Part shown: piece after piece, positions 1 to 12,031 of the stretch
Position numbering within the stretch: the first letter of the stretch is position 1
How the letters are laid out: each line of letters opens with the position of its first letter
Assembly (NCBI GenBank): GCA_017881585.1
Contig: JADGQS010000007.1
Location: 1 to 50,213 of the forward strand
From: Gemmatimonadaceae bacterium
GTDB taxonomy: Bacteria; Gemmatimonadota; Gemmatimonadetes; Gemmatimonadales; Gemmatimonadaceae
DNA: 50,213 nucleotides
Direction: 5' to 3'
Made by a program: the position numbers and the translations under genes
Notes under the pieces: generated by a model
What the model was told of the DNA's origin: nothing
The model's input: only the letters and a program-made list of their open reading frames with translations
Database searches by the model: none

Positions 1-2
1 TC

Positions 3-932
3 GGCGTGGAACGCACCGGCAAGAAGCGCATCACGCTCGACGGCGTGGACACGCCGCGCCTGACGGACGCACTCGGCGCGCTCCCCTCCGTGTGCTTTTC
101 ACCGGCCGACATCGCCCTGATCGCCGGCGCGCCCGCCGAGCGGCGCCGGTATCTCGACATCGCGCTCGCGCTGAGCTCGAAACGGTACCTCGCCGCGCTC
201 CGCCGGTATCGCGCGGCGCTCGCACGACGCAACGCGGCGCTGAGAGAGGCGGCGCGGCCCGGTGCCCGTTCCTCCAGCGTCGCCGCGTGGGAGCCGGCGC
301 TCGCGGAGCACGGCGCCGTTCTTGTGGGGGAGCGGCGCGCGTGGGTCGCGGAGGGCGCGGCGGAGTTCACCCGGCTGTGCGAGGAGATAGGAGAGCGGGT
401 GCCGATGCAGATCGCGTACGAGTCGCCGCTGGTGGACGTGCCGGACGTGCGCGCCGCGCTCGCGGAGGCGCTGCGGCGCGGCCGCGAGCACGATGCGCGG
501 CGCGGGATCACGCACGCGGGTCCGCATCGCGACGATCTCGCCGTGACGCTCGGCGCCCGGGATCTTCGCCTCGTGGGATCGGCGGGCCAGCAGCGCACCG
601 CCGCGATCGCGCTGCGCCTGCTCGAGGCCGCGACGTTTCGCACGCGCGGCGGCGCGCAGCCGGTGCTCCTGCTCGACGACCCGTTCGCCGAGCTCGACCG
701 CAAGCGCGCGTCGCGCGTGCTCGCCCTGCTCGAGGAGAGCTCCGCGAAGGGGCTCGGCCAGACGATCCTGTGCGTGCCGCGCGAGGACGAGATTCCGCGC
801 GCGTTCACGCGGCTCGAGCGGTGGAGCGTGCGCGACGGCGTGTTCGCATCAGCGGGCGCGCCCGACGGAGCGGGCGTTCCAGTCACGCCGGGCGTTCCAG
901 TCACGCCGGGCGCGCCAGTCGCCGCCCGATGA
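3..932 (+). CDS. recF: RecF, DNA replication/repair SMC-like ATPase (5' end missing)
   Basis: RecF is an ABC/SMC-type ATPase that binds gapped DNA and, with RecO and RecR, helps load RecA. The window starts inside the gene, so the N-terminal Walker A is not visible. Seen here are the RecF-family segments GPHRDDLAVTL, the signature-like GSAGQQRTAAIALRL, and a Walker B with D-loop (PVLLLDDPFAELDRKR). The reading frame is open from base 3; any internal GTG near base 6 is not a real start. The C-terminus ends in an 18-bp tandem repeat encoding GVPVTP, giving a low-complexity tail not usual for RecF. The stop overlaps the next start (ATGA at 929-932), so the two genes are probably translationally coupled. 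The order recF, dciA-like, gyrB supports the call. Confidence 0.93.
   Translation, partial: GVERTGKKRITLDGVDTPRLTDALGALPSVCFSPADIALIAGAPAERRRYLDIALALSSKRYLAALRRYRAALARRNAALREAARPGARSSSVAAWEPALAEHGAVLVGERRAWVAEGAAEFTRLCEEIGERVPMQIAYESPLVDVPDVRAALAEALRRGREHDARRGITHAGPHRDDLAVTLGARDLRLVGSAGQQRTAAIALRLLEAATFRTRGGAQPVLLLDDPFAELDRKRASRVLALLEESSAKGLGQTILCVPREDEIPRAFTRLERWSVRDGVFASAGAPDGAGVPVTPGVPVTPGAPVAAR
872..920 (+). repeat. 18-bp tandem duplication in the recF 3' end
   Basis: The unit gggcgttccagtcacgcc occurs at 872-889 and 890-907. A partial, diverged third copy follows at 908-920. Translated in the recF frame it gives GVPVTP-GVPVTP-GAPV. It lies after the last recognisable RecF motif and just before the stop, so it probably lengthens a disordered tail. 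Confidence 0.9.
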
Positions 933-1264
933 GCTACGAGAAGCGGAAGCCGCGCGCGTTCGGAGACGAGGGGCGGCCTGTGCCGATCGCCGACGTGCTC
1001 AAAGGATTTCTGCGATCGGCGGGGCTCGACGCGCGCGTCGAGCGCGCGCAGGTGCTGGTCGAATGGGCGTCGTTCGTGGGGCCGCAGATCGCGAGCGTGA
1101 CGGAGCCGCGCACGGTGACCGAGGATGGCACGCTGTTCGTGGGCGTGAAGACGCACGGGTGGATGACGGAGCTGTCGATGATGGAGCGCTCATTGCTCGC
1201 GAAAATCAACGCGCGGACGGGCCGCGATCCGATCCGCAAGATCCGGTGGGAACTTCTGCGGTAA
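929..1264 (+). CDS. DUF721 / DciA-like protein
   Basis: This 111-aa protein belongs to the DUF721 family, whose studied members (DciA) load or support the replicative helicase DnaB in bacteria lacking DnaC/DnaI. Typical features seen are the N-terminal basic stretch, the segment VPIADVLKGFLRSAG, then a KH-like core with LVEWASFVGPQIA, TLFVGVKTHGWMTELSMM and the closing IRKIRWEL. The start ATG at 929 overlaps the recF stop. No helicase loader is nearby to test the role. Position between recF and gyrB is the common one for this family. Function as a helicase operator is family knowledge, not shown by this sequence alone. Confidence 0.85.
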   Translation: MSYEKRKPRAFGDEGRPVPIADVLKGFLRSAGLDARVERAQVLVEWASFVGPQIASVTEPRTVTEDGTLFVGVKTHGWMTELSMMERSLLAKINARTGRDPIRKIRWELLR

Positions 1265-3355
<2,091 letters not shown>

Positions 3356-3358
3356 AAG

Positions 3359-3499
3359 CCTTTCCACGGATTTCGCGGATTTAGCAGATCTGCAACTACA
3401 AAAAAGACTTTGGGGGAACCGCAACAGCAAAGCCGTTGCGGTTCCCCCAAAGTCTTTGCCGTTGCCTATCTGCGTATATCCGCGAAATCCGTGGAAAGG
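3359..3499. repeat. Nested inverted repeat between gyrB and the convergent VOC gene
   Basis: Two concentric perfect inverted repeats fill the 147-bp gap between convergent genes. The outer arms are 22 bp (3359-3380 and 3478-3499, core ccacggatttcgcgga). The inner arms are 23 bp (3403-3425 and 3435-3457, core ctttgggggaaccgc) with a 9-nt loop. A short run of T (3500-3504) follows on the plus strand, and an A run precedes the inner arm. It could act as a bidirectional terminator, but it is much longer than needed. A decayed relative of the right half appears at about 32043-32110, which suggests a dispersed element. Confidence 0.85.
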
Positions 3500-3502
3500 T
3501 TT

Positions 3503-4384
3503 TTAGGTCGCGCGAACCCGAACCTTCGTCCCCCACGGATCGCTGACCGTTCCGCCGCTCGTGTCGCGTTCGACCGGGTGACCAGCGGACTCCACGCTGC
3601 TGAGCGCCGCTTGCGCATCTGAGGCCGTCGGCACGACGACTTCCCATTCCAGCAGCCGCGCATCGCCGTCGCTCGCCGCGGGCTGCCCCGCCGCCCATGT
3701 GTTCGTGCCGAGATGGTGGTGGTACCCGCCCGCCGCGAGAAACAGCGCGCCGGGATAATTCCACACCATCTTGTCGAAGCCGAGCCCCGCGTGATAGAAG
3801 TGCGAGGCGCGTTCGATATCGCCGACATGAAGATGCACGTGACCGATCACCGTTCCCTTCGGCAGTCCGGTGAACAGCGCGTCACCGCCCGCCGCCATCA
3901 GGTTTTCAGCGTCGAGCGGATCCGTCGCCATCGCAATCTGACGGTCGGCTGTCTTCCAGTTCGCGCGCGGACGATCGGCATAGACCTCGATTCCGAGCCC
4001 GTCGGGATCGGTCAGGTAGAGCGCCTCGCTCACGAGATGATCGGCCATCCCGACGTGCACGCCGAGCGCGGTGACGTGGCGGAGGAAGCGGCCGAGCACG
4101 GCGCGGTCGGGAACGAGGATCGCGAAGTGATAGAGCCCCAGGAGACCGCGGCGCGGGACCGGCGTGGCGCCGGGCCGCTCGCGCAGCCCGACGAGCATCG
4201 AGTCGTCGCCGTGGGCGCCGAGCCGGGCCATTCCGTCGCTGCGGCTGATGGTATGAAGGCCGATGACGTTTTCGTAGTACGCGACCGAGCGGGCCAGGTT
4301 GGAGACCTGCAGCTTCACCGGCCCGAGCCGCGTCGCCTCCGGGAGCCGGTAGCCCCCCGGCGCGACGCCGTAGTCGAGGCTCAC
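3503..4384 (-). CDS. VOC-superfamily protein, catechol-2,3-dioxygenase-like
   Basis: A 293-aa protein with two vicinal-oxygen-chelate modules (about residues 20-135 and 178-290), as in two-domain extradiol dioxygenases of the CatE type. Candidate metal ligands are all in the second module: His184 in GHVHLHVGDI, a His in YHHHLGTNTW (222-224), and Glu in LLEWEVVVP (247 or 249). This supports a metal-dependent enzyme rather than a binding-only protein. The substrate cannot be read from the sequence; ring cleavage of a catechol is the family default, but glyoxalase-like or resistance roles are possible. The gene starts 12 bp after the stop of the phosphorylase gene on the same strand, so they are probably co-transcribed, though no shared pathway is evident. 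Confidence 0.8.
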   Translation of the reverse strand: MSLDYGVAPGGYRLPEATRLGPVKLQVSNLARSVAYYENVIGLHTISRSDGMARLGAHGDDSMLVGLRERPGATPVPRRGLLGLYHFAILVPDRAVLGRFLRHVTALGVHVGMADHLVSEALYLTDPDGLGIEVYADRPRANWKTADRQIAMATDPLDAENLMAAGGDALFTGLPKGTVIGHVHLHVGDIERASHFYHAGLGFDKMVWNYPGALFLAAGGYHHHLGTNTWAAGQPAASDGDARLLEWEVVVPTASDAQAALSSVESAGHPVERDTSGGTVSDPWGTKVRVRAT

Positions 4385-4396
4385 GCTACCGGCACA

Positions 4397-5773
4397 TCAT
4401 CGCGGCATGGCGCTCGAGCCAGCCACACCGGCGGCGCCGAGCGCCGCGAGCTTCTCGACTCCCGCGGCGGTCACGCGATGCGAGATGAGCGGCAGGCGCG
4501 GCATGTCGCCGTCGCCGACGACGAACGCCGCATCGAGCGCCGCGCGCCCGGCCGCCGCGCATGCCGCGTCGCGTGCGAGGATCGTCGCGAGCGGCTGGCC
4601 GCGCGAGACACGATCGCCCGGCTTCGCGAGGAGCTGGAAGCCCACGGTGGGATCGATCAGGTCCGCCATCTTCGTGCGCCCGCCGCCCATCGCCGTGATC
4701 CCCTTGCCCACCGCGCGCGGCTCCACGCGCTGCACGACGCCGTCGCGCGGCGACTCGTACGGCTCGCGGAGCTTCGCGGCGGGAACGACGAGCGAGGGAT
4801 CGTCGCACACGCCGGGATCTCCGCCCTGCGCGATGACGATCTCGCGAAATTTCTCCAATGCCTTTCCGCTCGAGATCGCGCGCTCCAGCCGCGTGCGCGC
4901 GTCGGCGTGATCGTCCGTCACTCCTCCGAGCACGAGCATCTCGGCACCGAACCGCAGCACCAGCTCGCGCAAATCCGGCGGACCGCCTCCCTTCAACGAC
5001 TGCACCGACTCGATGATCTCGTTGGCGTTCCCGCACGCGATGCCGAGCGGCGAGTCCATGTTCGTCAGCAGCGCCACCACCGGACAGTCGTGACGCGCGC
5101 CGAGGGCGATCATCGTCTTCGTGAGCGTCAGGTGGTCGTCGAGCGCCGGGAGGAAGGCTCCCGCGCCGGTCTTCACGTCGAGCACGAGCCCGTTGAGGCC
5201 TTCGGCGAGCTTCTTGCTCATGATGCTCGACGCAATGAGCGGAATGCTTTCCACCGTCGCGGTCGCGTCGCGCAGCGCGTACAGCATACGGTCGGCCGGC
5301 GCAATCTCGCCCGTCTGCCCCATGAGCACGCAACCGATGCGCTCGACCTGCGCCGCGGCCTGAGACAGCGAGAGGCGTGTATGGAATCCCGGAATCGACT
5401 CGAGCTTGTCGAGCGTGCCGCCGGTATGGCCTAGGCCGCGACCGGAGACCATCGGCACCGCAACGCCGCACGCAGCCACGAGCGGGGCGAGCACGATCGA
5501 TACCTTATCCCCGACACCGCCCACGGAGTGCTTGTCCACGCGACGCATCCTGAGGTGCGAGAGTTCGAGCTTCCGCCCGCTCTCGAGCATTCCCTCCGTG
5601 AGCGCGACGGTTTCGTCGTCGGTCAGGCCGCGGAAGTAGATCGCCATGAGCAGCGCCGACACCTGGTAGTCGGGAAGCGTGCCGGCGGCGAGATCGCGCG
5701 CGAACGCGTGCCAGTCGGCGGCGTCGATGTGACCGCCGTCACGCTTGCGCTCGATGAGGTCGCGCAGCGTCAT
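4397..5773 (-). CDS. Pyrimidine-nucleoside / thymidine phosphorylase
   Basis: Cytosolic enzyme that splits thymidine or uridine with phosphate to the base and (deoxy)ribose-1-phosphate. The 458-aa length fits the DeoA/Pdp family. Seen are the phosphate-binding KHSVGGVGDKVS (81-92) and the family signature SGRGLGHTGGTLDK (110-123), followed by the C-terminal domain with GGGRTKMADLIDPTVGF. The ATG at 5773 begins MTLRDLIERKRDGG, which matches the usual N-terminus; a longer in-frame extension upstream has no family features. Whether it prefers thymidine (DeoA) or is broad (Pdp) cannot be decided by eye, so no symbol is given. A thymidine kinase is also encoded in this window (30958-31575). Confidence 0.95.
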   Translation of the reverse strand: MTLRDLIERKRDGGHIDAADWHAFARDLAAGTLPDYQVSALLMAIYFRGLTDDETVALTEGMLESGRKLELSHLRMRRVDKHSVGGVGDKVSIVLAPLVAACGVAVPMVSGRGLGHTGGTLDKLESIPGFHTRLSLSQAAAQVERIGCVLMGQTGEIAPADRMLYALRDATATVESIPLIASSIMSKKLAEGLNGLVLDVKTGAGAFLPALDDHLTLTKTMIALGARHDCPVVALLTNMDSPLGIACGNANEIIESVQSLKGGGPPDLRELVLRFGAEMLVLGGVTDDHADARTRLERAISSGKALEKFREIVIAQGGDPGVCDDPSLVVPAAKLREPYESPRDGVVQRVEPRAVGKGITAMGGGRTKMADLIDPTVGFQLLAKPGDRVSRGQPLATILARDAACAAAGRAALDAAFVVGDGDMPRLPLISHRVTAAGVEKLAALGAAGVAGSSAMPR

Positions 5774-5857
5774 TGACCCGGCGCGGCCGGAGTGCCTACG
5801 TTCTGGAGCTGGCGAAGGAAAAAACGCCAGAGCGAACAATTTCCGGAGCCGTCGCGC

Positions 5858-6625
5858 ATGTGGACTCGTTGGAGGATGGCCAGCCTGCTGGCCGTGGCGT
5901 TCGCCGCGGGGCCGCGGGCCGGTGCGCAGACCGCGAGCGAACGGATCGCCCAGGGAGACCGCGCGTACGCCGACCTGCAGGCCAGGACGGCGCTCGATCA
6001 GTATCGCCTGGCACTCTCGATCGAACCTAAGAGCTACGAGGCATTGTGCAAAGCGTCGCGGGTCGAAGTGGATCTCGCCGAGGGGCTCGACGCCGGTCCG
6101 GATCATGACTCGCTGCAGGCGAACGCGCAGCGGCACGCGGAAGCGGCGATCGCGGTGAATCCGCGGAACGCCGAGGGCCACTTCGCGCTGGCCCGCGCGC
6201 TCGGCCGCAAGGCGCTCAGCCTTGGCACGATGGACCGCATCCGCTACGCCAAGCTGATCCGGCAGGAGGCGCTGGCGGCGTTGAGGTACGATTCCCTGCA
6301 CGCCGGCGCGATTCACGTGATGGGGAGCTGGAACGCCGAGATCATGCGCGTGAACGGGTTCGAGCGCGCATTCGCCAAGCGGTTCCTTGGCGCCGAGGTG
6401 TTCGGCGAAGCGAACTGGGAGGCGGCTCAGCGGCTGATGGAGAAGGCCGTGCGGCTCGACCCCGACCGGCTGGTGCATCATCTCGACCTCGGCTCGATCT
6501 ACGCGGACCGCGGCGACAAGGCCGGCGCGCGCGAACAGTTCCTGTTTGTCATCCGTGCACCGCTGCGCCAATTCAACGATCCGCTCTACAAGAAGAGGGC
6601 GGCCGAGCGCCTCAAGAAGCTTTGA
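5858..6625 (+). CDS. Exported TPR-repeat protein
   Basis: A 255-aa protein with a Sec-type signal (MWTRWRMASLLAVAFAAG...RAGAQ, cleavage probably after AGAQ) followed by helical TPR-like repeats: GDRAYADLQARTALDQYRLAL, then NPRNAEGHFALARALGRKAL and DPDRLVHHLDLGSIYADRGD. The ATG at 5858 is chosen because it creates this signal peptide and has GGAG nine bases upstream. A start 22 codons earlier would put a charged stretch before the signal. The overall fold resembles bacterial relatives of the RMD/TPR proteins, usually protein-interaction modules. It is divergent from the phosphorylase gene. The target is unknown, but export to the periplasm is a reasonable inference. Confidence 0.75.
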   Translation: MWTRWRMASLLAVAFAAGPRAGAQTASERIAQGDRAYADLQARTALDQYRLALSIEPKSYEALCKASRVEVDLAEGLDAGPDHDSLQANAQRHAEAAIAVNPRNAEGHFALARALGRKALSLGTMDRIRYAKLIRQEALAALRYDSLHAGAIHVMGSWNAEIMRVNGFERAFAKRFLGAEVFGEANWEAAQRLMEKAVRLDPDRLVHHLDLGSIYADRGDKAGAREQFLFVIRAPLRQFNDPLYKKRAAERLKKL

Positions 6626-6647
6626 AGAAACCAGAAAGACCCTTGCA

Positions 6648-6691
6648 GCAACCGTGAAGCAACCGTGAAGCAACCGTGAAGCAACCGTGAA
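6648..6691 (+). repeat. Four perfect 11-bp tandem repeats (gcaaccgtgaa)
   Basis: Four exact head-to-tail copies of gcaaccgtgaa at 6648-6658, 6659-6669, 6670-6680 and 6681-6691 fill most of the gap between the TPR gene stop (6625) and the GAF gene start (6698). The last copy ends six bases before the ATG, where a ribosome binding site would be expected. Copy number may vary between strains and could change translation of the GAF gene; this is inference. Confidence 0.95.
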
Positions 6692-6697
6692 CAGGCC

Positions 6698-9498
<2,801 letters not shown>

Positions 9499-9515
9499 AG
9501 GTTTCTTTCACCGTC

Positions 9516-10076
9516 ATGGCAACCAACGTGGACCTTTCATCGTCGCAACTGCTCGCATTTCCGCGCGCGTCGCTCGGCGCGCTGCGCTCGGCACTCATTC
9601 GTGACACCGGCGGCGCGTTCGCGACGTTCCTTCAAGAGGCGGGCTATGCCGGCGGCGACGCGATCTTCGCGTCGTTCCGCAGCTGGCTGGCGGCTCGTGG
9701 AGCGGGTGACGCCGAGTCGCTCGACGTGGAGACGTACCAGTCGCACGCGACGGAGTTCTTTCGCGAGATGGGCTGGGGCTCACTCGCGATCACGCCGCTG
9801 CACGACGTCGTCGCGATCGTCGATTCGAGCGACTGGGCGGAATCGGATGCCACGGGTGGCCTGCCATATCCTGCGTGCCACTACAGCACGGGGTTGTTCG
9901 CCGATTTCTTCGGCAGAACAGCTGAGGCGCCACTGGCCGTGCTCGAGGTGGAGTGCCGGTCCAGCGGAAGCCACCGGTGCCGGTTTCTGGTGGGATCGGC
10001 CGAGATCATGCAGCACCTGTACGAGCGCATGGCGGCGGGGGCAACGTACGAAGAGGCGGCGGCGGACCTGGCCTAG
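9516..10076 (+). CDS. V4R-domain protein
   Basis: A 186-aa protein whose second half matches the V4R (4-vinyl reductase) small-molecule-binding domain: YPACHYSTGLFADFFGR, then AVLEVECRSSGSHRCRFLV and the helical end EIMQHLYERMAAGATYEEA. The paired Cys in the CRSSGSHRC segment are typical of V4R proteins, some of which bind metal or tetrapyrrole/hydrocarbon ligands. The N-terminal half (residues 1-95) resembles the helical lead-in found in V4R regulators. No output domain is present. It follows ligA by 17 bp and may belong to the same transcript as the GAF protein; a shared sensory role is possible but unproven. The ATG at 9516 is the first start after ligA. Confidence 0.72.
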   Translation: MATNVDLSSSQLLAFPRASLGALRSALIRDTGGAFATFLQEAGYAGGDAIFASFRSWLAARGAGDAESLDVETYQSHATEFFREMGWGSLAITPLHDVVAIVDSSDWAESDATGGLPYPACHYSTGLFADFFGRTAEAPLAVLEVECRSSGSHRCRFLVGSAEIMQHLYERMAAGATYEEAAADLA

Positions 10077-10145
10077 CGATCCGCGGCGAAGAGCGACGGT
10101 ACGAACAGCAACGGGCGACGTGTGAGGGGCGACCGTCCCTTTGTC

Positions 10146-10655
10146 TTACTCGTATTTCGGATTCGGGAGCAGTTCCCCGTCGACGATAATCTCCTTGTCC
10201 CACGGCAGCACGATGGTGCTCTCCGTCTCGAGCCCGAAGAAGTCGGGCTGATAGTCGCCGGTCTTGAAGCTCACCGCAGAGCGGACGTCGGCGGCACCGG
10301 CGTTGAGCACGGAGGCGATCGCCAGACGCATTGTCGCGCCCGATCCGCAGGTCTCATCGACGATCAGCACGTTCTTGCCGCGCACCTCGACGGGAGCGGC
10401 GCCGAACACCGCCGGCGTCTCGCGAACGGTCTCGGCCTGATACCGGCGGCTCACGAGCATCGAATGAAACGGCCGGTCGAGCATCGCGGCGACGGCCGCG
10501 CCCGGCACGACGCCGGCGGTCGCGATGCCGACGACCAGCTCCGGATCGTACTCCCGCGCCACCTTCAGCGCCAACGCCCGCGAGAGCTCGCCGAAGAGCG
10601 GCCAATCGACGTTGAATACGTCCTTCGCTGGACGAGCGGGCTTCTTCTTGGGCAT
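10146..10655 (-). CDS. Phosphoribosyltransferase (type I PRT fold)
   Basis: A 169-aa cytosolic PRTase. The PRPP-binding loop is VLIVDETCGSGATM (96-109) with the acidic pair Asp100-Glu101; the usual second Asp is Glu and the classical TG is replaced by SG, as in hypoxanthine/xanthine-type relatives. A PPi-loop-like segment is VVGIATAGVVPGAAVA (41-56). The C-terminus DYQPDFFGLETESTIVLPWD, with an aromatic base-stacking region, is like XGPRT/HGPRT-like proteins of actinobacteria and archaea. The exact base cannot be assigned. The gene converges with the V4R gene and diverges from the TPR gene. The N-terminal KKKPARPAK tail is basic and probably disordered. Confidence 0.82.
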   Translation of the reverse strand: MPKKKPARPAKDVFNVDWPLFGELSRALALKVAREYDPELVVGIATAGVVPGAAVAAMLDRPFHSMLVSRRYQAETVRETPAVFGAAPVEVRGKNVLIVDETCGSGATMRLAIASVLNAGAADVRSAVSFKTGDYQPDFFGLETESTIVLPWDKEIIVDGELLPNPKYE

Positions 10656-10691
10656 CTTGGAAGGTATGTCGATGTGAGATTCCGGGGTACC

Positions 10692-10703
10692 ACACCAAGG
10701 TGT
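10692..10703. promoter_or_regulatory. Small palindrome (acaccaaggtgt), possible operator
   Basis: A perfect 5-bp inverted repeat with a 2-bp centre lies 37 bp upstream of the phosphoribosyltransferase start and 100 bp upstream of the divergent TPR gene. The position suits a regulator site, but the arms are short enough to arise by chance. The rest of this 148-bp gap is mostly a run of gtctgcc/atccgcc/gtccgcc words (about 10728-10771) like those seen in other gaps of this window. Confidence 0.25.
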
Positions 10704-10727
10704 TAGACACCCGGTAATCGATCGTCC

Positions 10728-10771
10728 GCTGTCTGCCGTCTGCCATCCGCCGTCCGCCGTCCGACCTGTGC
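10728..10771. repeat. Iterated 7-bp words (gtctgcc / atccgcc / gtccgcc)
   Basis: A short stretch made of near-identical heptads (tgtctgccgtctgcc, then atccgccgtccgccgtccg) in the gap between divergent genes. It has no reading frame of its own. It resembles, in style but not sequence, the word islands at 17.1, 22.7, 25.0, 27.1 and 31.6 kb. It might serve as a spacer or have been left by slippage; no function can be assigned. Confidence 0.7.
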
Positions 10772-10803
10772 CAAAATACCCTACCAGCGCGTCTTTCTAG
10801 GAC

Positions 10804-11259
10804 ATGTCATGGATCAGCCGCCTGCTCGGCGGCAAGACGAAGAGCGACGTTCGCCCGCAGCGCCTCGATTATCTTAACGAGGCGCTGGTGCTGGAGCGTC
10901 AGGGTGACTACGACGCCGCGTTGACGTCGTATCGGCTTGCGCTCCGCGACACGCCGAACGACCTGCGCGTGCTGCAGAACATGGCGATCGCATTCTCTCG
11001 CACGGGGCGTCTCGAAGAAGCGGTGCGCGCATACCGGCGCGCACTGGAGATCGATCCGGCGCTCTCGGGCGCACACTACGGACTGGCATTCCTCCTCGTG
11101 AAGCGCGGCGACAATGCCGGCGCGGAGAAGCATCTGCAGGCTTTCCTGTCTCAGCCGCCTTCGGGCGAAGAAGCCGAACGCTGGATCCGCCATGCTCAAG
11201 CGACGCTCGAGCTGTTGCGGAACCCGGCGGGCGGTGTAACGCCGCCTGGCGAGGGGTAA
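10804..11259 (+). CDS. Small TPR-repeat protein
   Basis: A 151-aa protein carrying about three tetratricopeptide repeats (ALVLERQGDYDAALTSYRLA; VLQNMAIAFSRTGRLEEAVR; AHYGLAFLLVKRGDNAGAEK). The N-terminus SWISRLLGGKTK is short, amphipathic and basic and could touch the membrane. There is no signal peptide, so it is probably cytosolic. It ends one base before the GTG of the ParA-like gene, so the two are almost certainly co-translated; a scaffold for, or cargo link to, the ParA ATPase is a natural guess. Family membership is clear; the partner is inferred. Confidence 0.78.
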   Translation: MSWISRLLGGKTKSDVRPQRLDYLNEALVLERQGDYDAALTSYRLALRDTPNDLRVLQNMAIAFSRTGRLEEAVRAYRRALEIDPALSGAHYGLAFLLVKRGDNAGAEKHLQAFLSQPPSGEEAERWIRHAQATLELLRNPAGGVTPPGEG

Positions 11260-11260
11260 C

Positions 11261-12031
11261 GTGGGTCAGATTCTCGCAATTGTCAGTCAGAAGGGCGGAG
11301 TCGGCAAGACCACCACGGCGGTCAATCTCGGAGCGGCGTTCGCGCGCCGCGGACTCAAGACGCTCATCGTGGACGTCGACCCGCAGGGCTCGGTGCGCTA
11401 CGGCGCCGCGCTCAAGAAGGGACACGCCACGCACGGGTTCGCCGATTACCTCAACGGCAGCCGTCCGCTGCGCGACGTCATCCTGCCGACGGCGCTTCCA
11501 TGGCTCCGCGTGATGCTCGTGGGCACGGTGACCGACGCCGCCGATCACTCGGATTATTCACGCCGCATCGCGGAAGGCGACCTCCTGCCGAAGATGCTCG
11601 AGGCGGCACGCGAGCGCTGCGACATCGTCGTGGTGGACACGCCGCCGGGACTCGGGCCCATCACACGCCGCGCGCTCGCGTCGAGCGATCGCGTGCTGGT
11701 CCCGCTGCAGTGCGAGCCGCTCGTGCTGCAGACGACGCCGCAGATCCTGCGCGGGATCCAGGACGTCGTATCGACGCATCCGGCGCTGACGCTGGACGGC
11801 ATCCTGCTGACGATGTACGAGGCGGGCAATGCCGCCTGCGAGCGCACCGAGAAGTACCTGCGCGACCACCTGCCGAAGAGCATGGTGTTCGACCTGGTGA
11901 TCCCGAGGAGCGCCGCGGTGAGCGAGGCGTTCGCGGCGGGACAGCCCGCGGTGCTTCGCGCACCCAGCGACCCGGGGTCGCAGGCGTACATTCACCTCGC
12001 GGCGCTCCTCGCGGAGCGTTTGGCGAAGTGA
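11261..12031 (+). CDS. ParA/MinD-family ATPase (orphan)
   Basis: A 256-aa deviant-Walker ATPase of the ParA/Soj type. The Walker A is KGGVGKTT with Lys11 and Lys16, both required for ParA-type dimerisation. Switch regions are seen in IVDVDPQGSVRYG and DIVVVDTPPGLGPITRRAL. The C-terminus (FAAGQPAVLRAPSDPGSQAY) is typical of Soj-like proteins. No ParB or parS-like gene lies nearby; the gene is flanked by a TPR protein and a lipoprotein, so it may position another cargo rather than the chromosome. The GTG at 11261 begins directly after the TPR stop. The stop overlaps a GTG that starts the lipoprotein gene. Confidence 0.88.
   Translation: MGQILAIVSQKGGVGKTTTAVNLGAAFARRGLKTLIVDVDPQGSVRYGAALKKGHATHGFADYLNGSRPLRDVILPTALPWLRVMLVGTVTDAADHSDYSRRIAEGDLLPKMLEAARERCDIVVVDTPPGLGPITRRALASSDRVLVPLQCEPLVLQTTPQILRGIQDVVSTHPALTLDGILLTMYEAGNAACERTEKYLRDHLPKSMVFDLVIPRSAAVSEAFAAGQPAVLRAPSDPGSQAYIHLAALLAERLAK

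Noticed and set aside
3713-5434. 573-codon plus-strand frame across the VOC and phosphorylase genes
   Set aside because: It spans two genuine minus-strand genes and their junction and is Arg/His/Ala-rich without motifs.
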